Assembly: GCF_000171815.1 (NCBI RefSeq)
Contig: NZ_ABGR01000001.1
Span: 62,001 to 126,000 of the forward strand
Reading direction: 5' to 3'
Length of the DNA stretch: 64,000 bases
From: Vibrio sp. AND4
GTDB taxonomy: Bacteria > Pseudomonadota > Gammaproteobacteria > Enterobacterales > Vibrionaceae
Shown: piece by piece, positions 46,035-55,496 of the stretch
Layout of the letters: every line of letters starts with the position of its first letter
How positions within the stretch are numbered: the stretch's first letter is position 1
The notes under the pieces: model-generated
The model's database searches: none
What the model saw: the letters and a program-made list of their open reading frames with translations, nothing else
Told to the model about the DNA's origin: nothing
Program-made: the position numbers and the translations under genes

Positions 46035-46898
46035 ATGGATCGCGCAAAACTGAAAAAAGCACGCCAATTTAAAGATAATGTCTTTAACGCATTAGTCTGG
46101 TTCTCGGCGGCATTAACGGTAGGTTTCTTGTTCTGGATTATCTGGTACATCCTATCAAACGGTCTACAGCACGTAGATTGGAACTTCATTACTGATAACT
46201 ACACGCGCACAGGCGAAGAGCACGGTATTTTCCCGATGATTGTGGCGACAGTTTACATGGTTATCGCATCTATCGCAGTGGCAGCACCACTCGGTATCAT
46301 GACGGCGATCTACTTGACCGAATATGCGAAAGTGGGCAGTCGTTTGGTGAAAATCATCCGATTCTGTACAGAGTCCTTGGCGGGCATTCCGTCGATCATC
46401 TTCGGTCTGTTCGGTATGACTTTTTTTGTGGCGATACTTGGCCTTGGCTTCTCGATACTATCGGGTGCTCTGACGCTTAGTATTCTTATTCTGCCTGTTA
46501 TCATCCGCACTACTGAAGAAGCATTGATGGCAGTACCACAAACCTACCGTGAAGGTTCCTATGGGCTAGGAGCATCTAAGATTTACACAATTTGGCGCTT
46601 GATACTTCCGAGTGCAATGCCAGGCATCTTAACCTCGATCATCCTAAGTATTGGTCGTGTCATTGGTGAGTCAGCACCCGTTTTTCTGACAGCAGGTATG
46701 GTTGCGCGTATTCCAGATTCTCTATTGGATTCTGGTCGTACATTAACCGTTCACCTATACAAACTGACTACCGAACTGTTTACCATTGAAGAATGGAATC
46801 AGGCTTACGGTACCGCGACAGTTCTGATTGTTGTTGTTCTATTGATCAACATGTTCACAAAACTGATTGCACGACGTTTTAACACCGCAACTTACTAA
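46035..46898 (+). CDS. pstA: phosphate ABC transporter permease PstA
   Basis: 287 residues from ATG 46035 (AAGGTGA 6 bp upstream; a GTG at 46026 overlaps that site). Six transmembrane segments. Signature LAGIPSIIFGLFGM and the EAA loop TEEALMAVPQTYREGSYGLGASKIYTIWRLILPSAMPGIL. It pairs with PstC and docks PstB. Third gene of the operon. Confidence 0.95.
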   Translation: MDRAKLKKARQFKDNVFNALVWFSAALTVGFLFWIIWYILSNGLQHVDWNFITDNYTRTGEEHGIFPMIVATVYMVIASIAVAAPLGIMTAIYLTEYAKVGSRLVKIIRFCTESLAGIPSIIFGLFGMTFFVAILGLGFSILSGALTLSILILPVIIRTTEEALMAVPQTYREGSYGLGASKIYTIWRLILPSAMPGILTSIILSIGRVIGESAPVFLTAGMVARIPDSLLDSGRTLTVHLYKLTTELFTIEEWNQAYGTATVLIVVVLLINMFTKLIARRFNTATY

Positions 46899-46958
46899 CG
46901 AAACGAATTAAGAACGCACGTTAAAAGACACGAATTCAAGATTTAAGAGATTAAGAAA

Positions 46959-47708
46959 ATGAACAAGTTTGATATTGAAAACCTAGACCTATTCTACGGT
47001 GAAAACCAAGCACTGAAATCGATCAACCTGCCAATTCCTGTTCGCCAAGTGACGGCACTGATCGGTCCTTCTGGTTGCGGTAAATCAACGCTCCTACGCT
47101 GTTTGAACCGCATGAACGATCTTATCGAAGGCGTTAAGATTACCGGTCAATTGTCTATGGATGGTGAAGACATCTACGGCAATATCGACGTTGCAGATCT
47201 TCGCATCAAAGTGGGCATGGTATTCCAGAAGCCAAACCCATTCCCAATGAGCATTTACGAGAACGTGGCTTACGGTCTGCGCGCTCAAGGCATCAAAGAT
47301 AAGAAACACATTGATGAAGTCGTTGAGAGTTCCCTTCGTGGTGCTGCACTTTGGGATGAAGTAAAAGATCGCCTTAAATCACATGCATTTGGTCTTTCGG
47401 GTGGTCAACAGCAGCGCCTTTGTATCGCACGCACAATTGCAATGGAACCCGATGTGATTTTGATGGATGAACCAACCTCTGCACTCGACCCAATTGCGAC
47501 GCACAAAATTGAAGAACTGATGGAAGAGCTGAAGAAGAATTACACTATCGTGATTGTAACGCACTCAATGCAGCAAGCACGTCGTATCTCTGACCGAACG
47601 GCATTCTTCCTGATGGGGGAACTGGTTGAGCACAATGACACACAAGTGATTTTTAATACGCCTAAAGACGACCGTACACAAGGTTATGTAAACGGAGACT
47701 TCGGTTGA
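46959..47708 (+). CDS. pstB: phosphate ABC transporter ATPase PstB
   Basis: 249 residues. Walker [10 protein letters not shown], the PstB-typical [11 protein letters not shown]-loop [20 protein letters not shown], signature [16 protein letters not shown], Walker [16 protein letters not shown] and H-loop [13 protein letters not shown]. It powers high-affinity phosphate import. No phoU follows; the operon ends with a terminator, so the regulatory PhoU must be encoded elsewhere. Confidence 0.97.
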   Translation: MNKFDIENLDLFYGENQALKSINLPIPVRQVTALIGPSGCGKSTLLRCLNRMNDLIEGVKITGQLSMDGEDIYGNIDVADLRIKVGMVFQKPNPFPMSIYENVAYGLRAQGIKDKKHIDEVVESSLRGAALWDEVKDRLKSHAFGLSGGQQQRLCIARTIAMEPDVILMDEPTSALDPIATHKIEELMEELKKNYTIVIVTHSMQQARRISDRTAFFLMGELVEHNDTQVIFNTPKDDRTQGYVNGDFG

Positions 47709-48167
47709 TCAATCAGCTTATTTACCACTTTATTCACGGGTTGGTTAGCCTGTAAACAAATAACTATAAGCGATGGTACTCTTGCCCCTCTTGATGAGGG
47801 GCTTTTTTCGTTTGGAGATTGGTTTGTATGTTTCGCTAACCATTTTTGATATGGAACCATTTGGCCTCCAACTCGACCCTCAAATTGCCACCTAGTCTTC
47901 CAAATTACGTCATCCTTGCTGAAATAATGACCTCTTTGTTACTTGGGCGTGACATTATTAATGTTCATCATAAATCCTTTTTATACCGACTTTTCCATGT
48001 GTAACTCTAATGAAAGTCCCCGTCTAAAAGTGTTTAAAGGCTCTCGAATATATAATTAAGTGCATATTTTTTGCGAAAGACTTAACAGCTCAACTTTGAT
48101 TCCATTGATTGCATATGCTGGCTTGGGTAGTTTTTGTGCAAAATAAAAAATCAATTAGGTTGCGCTG
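47709..48167. other. intergenic region, pst terminator to diguanylate cyclase
   Basis: 459 bp. It contains the pst terminator and then AT-rich sequence with a weak 7-bp dyad AATAATG / CATTATT (around 47925-47960). No ORF or defined promoter is visible. Confidence 0.5.
47784..47802 (+). terminator. rho-independent terminator of pstSCAB
   Basis: GCCCCTC-TTGAT-GAGGGGC followed by TTTTTT; a textbook terminator. Confidence 0.95.
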
Positions 48168-50288
48168 GTGAGTTTAAAAAGTTTTACGAGGGCGGTCTCT
48201 TCTGCGAGAGACCATAGATTATTGGCGAAAGCTATATTCACACACTTAGACCAAAAATTTGCCCCAGATGCAGCGGCCATCTTTGATGATCCACTAACGC
48301 GCTCGTCAAGCTCGGTAAGATTTTCACGCGGTGATTTATTTCCTATTCATGATTACCCTCAAAGGTTTTGGAAGTGGGCGAGTCAGTTTGATACCTCGGA
48401 GGGCTTGATCCCTCTGGTGATAAATACTTGTAACTGGAATTATGCCCAAGATTTGGGAGGTGAGAGTTACATCATGATGCTCGACAACACACCAACTAAA
48501 CGTGTTTACCTGCTTATCCAAAACGTTCAAGCTTGCTCTGCGCATAACATTTACGAAGAAAGCTACGATGCGATGCAACTGTTGGCGGCTCGTTGGCAGT
48601 GTATTCGTGCAGAAAAAAACGCCGCCCTCGAAATGAAGCATCGTGATGTACGTGAAGCTCAATATATTGATGAACTAAACCAGCGTGAACGATTTATCGA
48701 AAACATGAAGTTGGTACAGCAAGTTGCACTGGAGATTTCCAATCCTGATTCGTTAAAGAGCCTTTACTTAAAAGCAGTGGAAGCATTACGCGAACGATTA
48801 GGGTTTGATCGTTCGATCTTGATGCTACTTGATATGAAGAAGCGTAGCTTCAGCGGTACCTATGGCACCAGCGAGTCGGGCAGTACGATTGACGAGTTTC
48901 ATACTCAGTACGATTTACATCAACTTAGTGAAGAGTATATCGCGGCGCTTTCGAGCCAGGAGCGTAACCTAGTTATTATCGATGATGCCCCCATCTATAC
49001 TGCGGGGAAAGTCGTTGGCCAGGGGTGGAATGCGATGTTGATCTTGCGTGATGGCAATGAACCTTTTGGCTGGTTCTCATTGGATAACTTTCTTCACCGT
49101 AAGCCGATCACTGCTTACCAAAAACAGATGTTGGAATACTTTGGTTCCTTGTTCTCACAGATCTTTATCCGAAAACGGCAAGAGCAAAATGTGCGTATGC
49201 TTCACTCCACCATAGTAGAACTATCGCGTTGTACCACTGTGAGTGATGTGTGCAAATCTGCTGTCACGTTTGCGATTAAGAACTTAGGTATCGACCGAAT
49301 GGCGGTGTTCTTAACCGACGAGAATTGTTCCTACATGCAAGGTACTTGGGGAACCGACATTCAAGGTAACGTTGTTGACGAATCGTACTTTTTTGGCAAA
49401 ACTCAGGACTTCTCTCTCATTAATTTAGCCCGCTCGATGCCCAATGAAGTGGCATTTGAGGAATCTGTTCCTATCTACCATGACTGCAAAATTGCCGGCT
49501 TTGGTTGGGCAGCAATGACGGTGCTGACGTCTAACAGCAGTGGCCCGATTGCCTTTATCTCTGTCGATAACCTTTTGACGCGTGCCCCTCTAACGTCTCA
49601 ACTGCGTGAAGTTATACGAATCTTTGCTTCCAGTCTTGCTGAAGTATTACAGCGGACGCAAGCAGAAGAGGCTATCCGCAAGCTGAATGAAAATCTAGAG
49701 TTTGAAGTGAGTAATCGAACTAAGGAGCTGGAAGAAGCCAATCGACAATTGGAGGTTTTGTCTAAGCTCGACCCATTAACGCGCTTGGGCAATCGACGTA
49801 TGCTGGAGCATGTCATGCAGAAGTACTGTTATCTTGAAAATGATGCATGGATGTCTTTCGGGTTGATTCTTATCGATATTGATCATTTTGGCCTGTTTAA
49901 CAATCATTATGGGCATTTGGAAGGTGATATTGCGTTGATACGCATTGGTAATATTCTTGAGCGCCACAGCAAGGGGGAGGATGAAGTTTTCTGTCGCATC
50001 GGCGGGGAAGAGTTTGTTCTACTGATGATAGGCTTAAACCAAGAAGAGGCTGGAAACAGAGCGGAGTGTATTCGTCGTGATATTGAAGAAGAGGGAATCA
50101 AGCATTGCCACAATCCTGAAGGGGACTTGTTGACGGTTTCTGTGGGCTACTCTCACTACCAAGCTCGAGGGAAAGATTTCAACTTTGATTACCTTTATCA
50201 GTTTGCGGATAAAGGACTTTATCAAGCCAAAAACAGTGGGCGTAACTGTGTACGAATATTAGCGGCGACAGACCAAATCGAAACTTAA
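48168..50288 (+). CDS. diguanylate cyclase with two GAF domains
   Basis: 706 residues from a GTG (AGG 8 bp upstream). The N-terminal 170 residues are unassigned. Two related GAF-like domains follow (about 185-335 and 345-495); each contains a WxxM...G...S.DN pattern (GWNAMLILRDG..FSLDN and GWAAMTVLTSN..ISVDN). A coiled-coil linker (EEAIRKLNENLEFEVSNRTKELEEANRQLEVL) leads to a GGDEF domain with DPLTRLGNRR and an active GGEEF site. The RxxD inhibitory site is not conserved (GEDE instead). It makes c-di-GMP in response to an unknown signal. No transmembrane segment, so cytoplasmic. Confidence 0.92.
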   Translation: MSLKSFTRAVSSARDHRLLAKAIFTHLDQKFAPDAAAIFDDPLTRSSSSVRFSRGDLFPIHDYPQRFWKWASQFDTSEGLIPLVINTCNWNYAQDLGGESYIMMLDNTPTKRVYLLIQNVQACSAHNIYEESYDAMQLLAARWQCIRAEKNAALEMKHRDVREAQYIDELNQRERFIENMKLVQQVALEISNPDSLKSLYLKAVEALRERLGFDRSILMLLDMKKRSFSGTYGTSESGSTIDEFHTQYDLHQLSEEYIAALSSQERNLVIIDDAPIYTAGKVVGQGWNAMLILRDGNEPFGWFSLDNFLHRKPITAYQKQMLEYFGSLFSQIFIRKRQEQNVRMLHSTIVELSRCTTVSDVCKSAVTFAIKNLGIDRMAVFLTDENCSYMQGTWGTDIQGNVVDESYFFGKTQDFSLINLARSMPNEVAFEESVPIYHDCKIAGFGWAAMTVLTSNSSGPIAFISVDNLLTRAPLTSQLREVIRIFASSLAEVLQRTQAEEAIRKLNENLEFEVSNRTKELEEANRQLEVLSKLDPLTRLGNRRMLEHVMQKYCYLENDAWMSFGLILIDIDHFGLFNNHYGHLEGDIALIRIGNILERHSKGEDEVFCRIGGEEFVLLMIGLNQEEAGNRAECIRRDIEEEGIKHCHNPEGDLLTVSVGYSHYQARGKDFNFDYLYQFADKGLYQAKNSGRNCVRILAATDQIET

Positions 50289-50371
50289 GTCATTGCACTG
50301 AACTATAAAAGTACCCCCAAGTGACCTTTAGGTTTGAAGAATCGCGCATTTAAGGTTATGTGAGTATAAAA

Positions 50372-50396
50372 ATAGCAGCTCGCTATGAGCTGCTAT
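50372..50396. terminator. bidirectional terminator
   Basis: ATAGCAGCTC-GCTAT-GAGCTGCTAT is a perfect 10-bp stem followed by CATTCTTTTT, between convergent dgc and batD. Confidence 0.85.
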
Positions 50397-50422
50397 CATT
50401 CTTTTTGCATTTCAGTGGGAAC

Positions 50423-52069
50423 TTAGAGATTTTCCAGTTGGTGTATAGGTTTACTTTTTTTCTCTTTGTTCAATGCTCTGATCTTTGCGATCAGATTATC
50501 TGCCTGCCACTCTTGCTGGGTTGCACTAAAGCGAGATTGGTTCATCAGATTCAGTTCTTTTTTTACTGCTCTTACTGCTTCAGACTCATGACCAGAGTGT
50601 TGAGTGTTTAGGTAGTCGTTAACGGCTCTTTCAATCTTTGCGTTATCACCCTGTTTGATGGTGTTTTCCAGATCTTGTAATGATGCACCATACGTCGAAG
50701 ATAAGATGTTTTGCGTCTTTGGTTTTCTGCGTTTTTTCCAAAGCCCAAATGCTATCGCCGAAGAAGCAAGCCACAGAGCGGCAAACACTATGGTCAGTGT
50801 TTGCCAAATCGAATCCACGCCACTTTGAATGACAGGCGATGAAGTGGCCGTTGGTTGCGCTGGAAGTGAGCTTTCTGGTAGCGTGATTAGGCCACTATCG
50901 CTCTTTTCTACATTCAGTTTCAGTGGCTTAATAGCCGCTTCTCTGGATTGGTCACGCTCACTGTCCCACCAGTTTAAGTCATAACCAGGAAGCGTAAGCT
51001 CACCTTCCTCCGTCGGTATTAATACCTGTTTAACGGTCATAATAACGGTGTCATCACGAGGGCTTTCAAACTGCGGCTGTTCTGGGTAAACGCGAAGCGT
51101 GCTAGGGTAAATGATACCGATGCGGGGTAAATATTCTGCCTGAGTGCCGCGAGCTCGGATACGGATCGTACGTGTAATTGAGGACCCTTGCTTTACTGTG
51201 TTGACCGCATTCTCTGATAATGGATTACCCTGCTCATCTTGCCAGCTTTGTATCATTTCCAGTTCAGATGCTGGTAGCCAGTTACCTTTGAAGTTTTCCG
51301 GTATTTCTTTCACGGTGATAGGCATTTGCTTTGCCTTGGTATTGATCGGCATGACTTTGGTGGCACCGTTTCGGCCATCACCGTAGATATATGAGCCTGT
51401 TAATCGAGGGCCCACTAACGTGAAAGTACCTGGTTTTTCTGCTGTGATGCTGAAAGTTTGCTCCACAACTGTGACTTCAAGCCCATCAATGACGCGCTGA
51501 ACCCGATTCATGTTACTTGTGGGTTCAATTTTCATTCCCTCAATCCGTGGCGGTACGATTTGCGGATTGTCCAAACGGCGAGGATCGAACTTGATCGCCA
51601 ATTGCATGCGCAGTGTCGTTGACTGCTGGGGATACAAGGTATGAGCGTTAACACTCATATCAAAGCCGAATAAATCGTCTAAGTTCGGTTCCGCTTGGTT
51701 TTTGGTCACACGAAGTTTGATTGGCTCGGTTTTCATACCATCGGCAGAAAAGCTTGGAATCGTAACGATGCCCTCCACCATTGGGGCAATTGAGATACTC
51801 CATTCAGTTCGAACGCTTTTGCGACCATTAATATTATTGCTTGAACGACCGTAACGAGGCTGGCTTAAAAAGAAGTCTTGCTGTAATACATCGAAATCAA
51901 TCGCATCCGAGTCTAGCTGGGTATCTGCCATGATTCTCAAAGTGATCACTTCGTTCTTCGCTACCTGAGTTTTGTTTACACTGGCTTGAAGGCTTTGTGC
52001 AAAAGCCGAAAAGCTAGTGAGCAGGCTGGCCATCAGAACAAAGACCAGTGTTTCGCCTTTTTTCATCAT
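50423..52069 (-). CDS. batD: BatD-like protein
   Basis: 548 residues. Signal peptide (about 1-24, SAFA|QSL). A series of beta-sandwich repeats follows (LQASVNKTQVAKNEVITLRIMAD, then GRSSNNINGRKSVRTEWSISIAP), then a transmembrane helix (LTIVFAALWLASSAIAFGLW, about 425-444) and a cytoplasmic tail. This is the BatD/BatE-type periplasmic component that closes Bat (Bacteroides aerotolerance) operons. It lies 4 bp after batB. In other bacteria the MoxR-Bat set affects envelope stress and metalloprotein assembly. Exact role unknown. Confidence 0.9.
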   Translation of the reverse strand: MMKKGETLVFVLMASLLTSFSAFAQSLQASVNKTQVAKNEVITLRIMADTQLDSDAIDFDVLQQDFFLSQPRYGRSSNNINGRKSVRTEWSISIAPMVEGIVTIPSFSADGMKTEPIKLRVTKNQAEPNLDDLFGFDMSVNAHTLYPQQSTTLRMQLAIKFDPRRLDNPQIVPPRIEGMKIEPTSNMNRVQRVIDGLEVTVVEQTFSITAEKPGTFTLVGPRLTGSYIYGDGRNGATKVMPINTKAKQMPITVKEIPENFKGNWLPASELEMIQSWQDEQGNPLSENAVNTVKQGSSITRTIRIRARGTQAEYLPRIGIIYPSTLRVYPEQPQFESPRDDTVIMTVKQVLIPTEEGELTLPGYDLNWWDSERDQSREAAIKPLKLNVEKSDSGLITLPESSLPAQPTATSSPVIQSGVDSIWQTLTIVFAALWLASSAIAFGLWKKRRKPKTQNILSSTYGASLQDLENTIKQGDNAKIERAVNDYLNTQHSGHESEAVRAVKKELNLMNQSRFSATQQEWQADNLIAKIRALNKEKKSKPIHQLENL

Positions 52070-52073
52070 GGAC

Positions 52074-53990
52074 TTACCACTCCTTATTAGATTGTTGTGG
52101 GCGTTGTTTTTGTTGAGCTTGAAGCTGCATTTGAGCTCGAATTAAGAAACTAGGGTCACGAGCACTTTCCACGGCTTCTAAGCGGCGGAATTCAGGATCA
52201 TCTTTAGGTGATTTCTCTGCTTGAGCCTGTGCTTCCACGGACTTAGCTTCTTGGTGCTTGTTCTGGTTTTCTGCTTCTTTTTCGGTTCTTTGCTGCTTAC
52301 CTTTTTGTTTAGCTTTCTGGCTTTCTTTTTTATTTTCAGCGTCTTGTTGGTTTTGTGACTGCTGTCCTTGCTCTTGTTTAGCATCATCCTGAGACTTTTG
52401 TTGCTGCTGTTGCTGCTGTTGCTGCTGTTGCTGCTGTTGCTGCTGTTGCTGCTGTTGCTGCTGTTGCTGCTGTTGCTGCTGTTGCTGCTGTTGCTGCTGT
52501 TGCTGCTGTTGCTGCTGTTGCTGCTGTTGCTGCTGTTGCTGCTGTTGCTGCTGTTGCTGCTGTTGCTGCTGTTGCTGCTGTTGCTGCTGTTGCTGCTGTT
52601 GCTGCTGTTGCTGCTGTTGCTGCTGTTGCTGCTGTTGCTGCTGTTGCTGCTGTTGCTTCAGTTTCTCCTCTACAACCGACAGGTTCTTTTTCGCAGCTTC
52701 AAAATCCGGCTTCTCATCTATAAGCTTTTTGTAGAGCTTGGCTGCGTCCTCAAGCTGTCCATTTTGAGCGAGGGCATTGGCTAAGTTGTAACGCCCATCA
52801 AGACTTTGATTATTCGAAAAGGCTTCGATCGCGCTTTCATAATCCCCAGCTTGGTAGCTGGCCGCCCCTTTCCAATTTTGGTCGCTGAAGGTATTTTGTG
52901 CTTTTTCGTATTCGCCTTGCTGATAAAGCTGTTCGCCTCGTTGGTTCTGATTTAAAAATGCATTTGCTTCTGCCTTTGGTGCCCAACTCATTGGTAATAC
53001 AGTCGCCACCAGCAGCCAAATCATCCCTCTACGAAAGAGCAGAGCTGCGGGAAATAAGAGTAAAGGTAGCAACCAGAAGCCATTGTTCAAGCGAGAGTCA
53101 GTCTTGACGTCCTCACTTTGCTTTGTGGTTGCGCTGTTGTCCGCATTATTAGTAAACGCGGCAATACTCTCTACATCACGGCTATTATGCTGAATTGGTA
53201 GAAACAGGCCACCGGTCTCTTTGGCTAATCTCTGCAAGTTGTTTAGGTTTGTCTTCGCGACCACAGTGTTTCCTTGTCGGCTCTTCATTAAAGAACCATC
53301 AGGAAGGGCAATAGGCGCACCTGTCGATGTGCCGATAGCAAGCACTGACACACGAATATCTTTACCATTGAGGATTGCAAGTGATCGAGACAGTTCAGAT
53401 TCATCCAAATCATCTGCGAGTACAATAATATCACCCTGATTGATTCCAGCTTGATTAAATTGACCAAGTGCAGTTTCAATAGCCGATGGTAAGTTAGAAC
53501 CTTGATAGGGCATTAACTCAGGCGACAAGTTTTCGATGATGCCAGCAAGCGTGTTGGAGTCAGTCGTCAGTGGGCTGAGCGTATAAGCATCTCCCGCATA
53601 AGCAATCAGACCTGTCGAACCTTCTTTCCATTTTGGCAATAAGTCTAAGGCCTTATAACGCGTTTGTGAAAGGCGATTTGGTTTGACATCCGTTGCGTAC
53701 ATTGAGCGCGACATATCCAGCACTAACACTCGGTTTTGGCTGAGTTGAAAACTTGGGCGCGTGTTGGATTGCCAACTTGGCCCTGCTAGAGCAACACAAG
53801 CGATTGCCCATGCTAACCCCCAAAGAGTGAAGTAGTGCTTGGTTTTCACTGAGTGACCAAGCATCTTAGCCAAATGAGGTGCGATCAATGATGATTTTTT
53901 GGTTGCGTATTGGCTGTTAACAGCAAGGAAAGCCGGGATAGCGAGCAAGCCGAGTAACCAATAGGGATGTAAGAAAGTAAACTCAGCCAT
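52074..53990 (-). CDS. batB: BatB-like VWA-TPR protein with 86-residue polyglutamine tract
   Basis: 638 residues. Two N-terminal transmembrane segments; a von Willebrand A domain (about 85-290) with MIDAS DMSRSM and TDSN; a third TM (LLPLLLFPAALLFRR, about 305); TPR repeats (QLYQQGEYEKAQ through AAKLYKKLIDEKPDFEAAKKNL, about 350-435). Gln 446 to Gln 531 are then 86 uninterrupted glutamines. A charged tail ends the protein. The tract is encoded by (CAGCAGCAA)28 plus flanking CAA codons. It overlaps batA by 8 bp (ATGGCTGA). Family members normally have only a short Gln/Lys-rich low-complexity tail, so the length is exceptional. Confidence 0.93.
   Translation of the reverse strand: MAEFTFLHPYWLLGLLAIPAFLAVNSQYATKKSSLIAPHLAKMLGHSVKTKHYFTLWGLAWAIACVALAGPSWQSNTRPSFQLSQNRVLVLDMSRSMYATDVKPNRLSQTRYKALDLLPKWKEGSTGLIAYAGDAYTLSPLTTDSNTLAGIIENLSPELMPYQGSNLPSAIETALGQFNQAGINQGDIIVLADDLDESELSRSLAILNGKDIRVSVLAIGTSTGAPIALPDGSLMKSRQGNTVVAKTNLNNLQRLAKETGGLFLPIQHNSRDVESIAAFTNNADNSATTKQSEDVKTDSRLNNGFWLLPLLLFPAALLFRRGMIWLLVATVLPMSWAPKAEANAFLNQNQRGEQLYQQGEYEKAQNTFSDQNWKGAASYQAGDYESAIEAFSNNQSLDGRYNLANALAQNGQLEDAAKLYKKLIDEKPDFEAAKKNLSVVEEKLKQQQQQQQQQQQQQQQQQQQQQQQQQQQQQQQQQQQQQQQQQQQQQQQQQQQQQQQQQQQQQQQQQQQQQQQQQQQQQQQQQQQQQQKSQDDAKQEQGQQSQNQQDAENKKESQKAKQKGKQQRTEKEAENQNKHQEAKSVEAQAQAEKSPKDDPEFRRLEAVESARDPSFLIRAQMQLQAQQKQRPQQSNKEW
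52398..52655. repeat. perfect 9-bp tandem repeat, 28 copies
   Basis: On the + strand the unit TTGCTGCTG is repeated 28 times without a mismatch (52401-52652), with one extra TTG on each side. On the coding (-) strand it reads CAG CAG CAA. The unit length is a multiple of three, so gain or loss of units keeps batB in frame. Confidence 0.99.
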
Positions 53991-54987
53991 GCTTTCTCCT
54001 TAAAACAAATAGAAACACGGAAAGTATCAGTGACGCTCCCAATGGATAAGGGAACCATTCCGATTGGGGACGCCAAGTTTGAGTATCGCTAGAAACTGGC
54101 TCCAGCTGATTAATGGTATCGTAGATCGCTTCAAGTTCTTTGGCATCACGCGCTCGGAAGTATTTGCCACCTGTCATCTCAGCAATCTTGGTCAGCGTTT
54201 GCTCATCAAGATCCGAGGCGGTATTGACTTTACGCGTCATGAAGAAGTCTTTTACCATCATTTCGCCAGCTCCCACACCTACGGTGTAAATGGTCGCATT
54301 GTATTTTTGGGCGATTTCAGTGGCTTCAAGTGGTTCGAGCACACCTGCAGTATTACTGCCATCACTGAGTAAGATCATCACACGTTGTGGTGCGTCACTA
54401 TCTACAAAGGTTTTGGTACCCAGTCCGATACCATCACCAATCGCCGTACGTTCACCAACCAAGCCAATTACAGCTTGATTGATTTGTTGCATAACGGTTC
54501 TGCGATCAGCGGTTAACGGTGTTTGTAGATAAGCATGATCACCAAATAGAACCACACCCAAGCGATCACCTTGGCGTTTTTCTACGAAGTCAGATAAGAC
54601 TCTTTTGACGGCGGTTAAGCGATCTATGTACTCGCCGTTGTCGTTCATGTCTTCTTTTTGCATAGAGCCAGATAAGTCGACCAATAACATCATGTCACGG
54701 TATTTGGGTTGGAACTCAACCGGGTCGCCATACCAAACAGGGCGGGCACAAGCGATAACCAACAGCATCCATACGCCAGTAGACAGGGCTTTTTGTACGA
54801 TCTGTTTTGGCTTGCTGGCATGCTTATTGTTTGGCAAGTAGGCCAGTTTAATTTCAGCTTGCTGAGTCTCTTCTGGGAAGAATTTATAAATCAGCCAAGG
54901 TAGGGGCAATAACGATAATGCCCACCACCAGACGAACTCAACGTTCAACCATGGAGAGAGACTCGAAAAGAGCGGTGCCTCAGTCAC
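53983..54987 (-). CDS. batA: BatA-like VWA-domain membrane protein
   Basis: 334 residues from a GTG at 54987 that overlaps the preceding stop by 8 bp. Two N-terminal transmembrane helices, a VWA domain with the complete MIDAS (DLSGSM, a Thr in LTADRR, and LLSDGSN), and a C-terminal TM helix (YPLGASLILSVFLFVL). The motif DRLTAVKRVLSDFVEKRQGDRLGVVLFGDHAYLQTPLT is typical of BatA. It probably binds a metal-dependent ligand in the periplasm together with BatB. Translationally coupled to its neighbours on both sides. Confidence 0.94.
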   Translation of the reverse strand: MTEAPLFSSLSPWLNVEFVWWWALSLLPLPWLIYKFFPEETQQAEIKLAYLPNNKHASKPKQIVQKALSTGVWMLLVIACARPVWYGDPVEFQPKYRDMMLLVDLSGSMQKEDMNDNGEYIDRLTAVKRVLSDFVEKRQGDRLGVVLFGDHAYLQTPLTADRRTVMQQINQAVIGLVGERTAIGDGIGLGTKTFVDSDAPQRVMILLSDGSNTAGVLEPLEATEIAQKYNATIYTVGVGAGEMMVKDFFMTRKVNTASDLDEQTLTKIAEMTGGKYFRARDAKELEAIYDTINQLEPVSSDTQTWRPQSEWFPYPLGASLILSVFLFVLRRKHG

Positions 54988-55456
54988 GAGTTTTTACCTT
55001 TTTCTTCGGTGGTAATGCGGTTGCAATCCAGAATGAACAATCATCAATCAGGTCTTGATATTGCTCGTGACTGGATTTCTGATACAGCGCCGCTTGCCAC
55101 TGTTGTTGTTTATCAATAAACCGAGTCTCTTTGGTGTAGCTATCAAGAAACTCATACCAAGCAGAGCCTGTTAATGGCGCGATTTCTTCCCGAGGGAAGT
55201 AACTTAAAGCGACTTGACGGAGAACCTCCAATGCAGAAGACGGCGTGTGTGGTGTGAGCGGATTGCTCAACAGTTTTAATGCGGTCTTCTTAGCGATAAG
55301 ACGTTTTGAACGCCATCTTATACAGAGTAAGATCATAAAGATGGAAAGAATGACACCGCCCAGAACAGCCCACCATCCCCAAGCGAGTGGGTACCAATCT
55401 GGTGCATTCGGTAGGATTAATGGTTCAAGGTTTAGGCTTTGATTATTCGTTGTCAT
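54980..55456 (-). CDS. DUF4381 membrane protein of the Bat operon
   Basis: 158 residues. One transmembrane helix (WWAVLGGVILSIFMILLCIRW, about 27-47) and a cytoplasmic helical domain with YFPREEIAPLTGSAWYEFLDSYT, the conserved core of DUF4381. It occurs in gamma-proteobacterial MoxR-Bat operons between DUF58 and BatA. Overlaps batA by 8 bp. Molecular role unknown. Confidence 0.88.
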   Translation of the reverse strand: MTTNNQSLNLEPLILPNAPDWYPLAWGWWAVLGGVILSIFMILLCIRWRSKRLIAKKTALKLLSNPLTPHTPSSALEVLRQVALSYFPREEIAPLTGSAWYEFLDSYTKETRFIDKQQQWQAALYQKSSHEQYQDLIDDCSFWIATALPPKKKVKTRD

Positions 55457-55496
55457 TATAATTACTGCTTGAGTGATTTGTATTGTGTTACTGTCG

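Noticed and set aside
52398..52655. CRISPR-like regular repeat
   Set aside because: The 9-bp units are contiguous with no spacers and lie inside a coding gene in frame.
52368..52784. Rightward frame encoding a long polyleucine protein
   Set aside because: It is the antisense reading of the batB glutamine tract; no ribosome-binding site and no domain.
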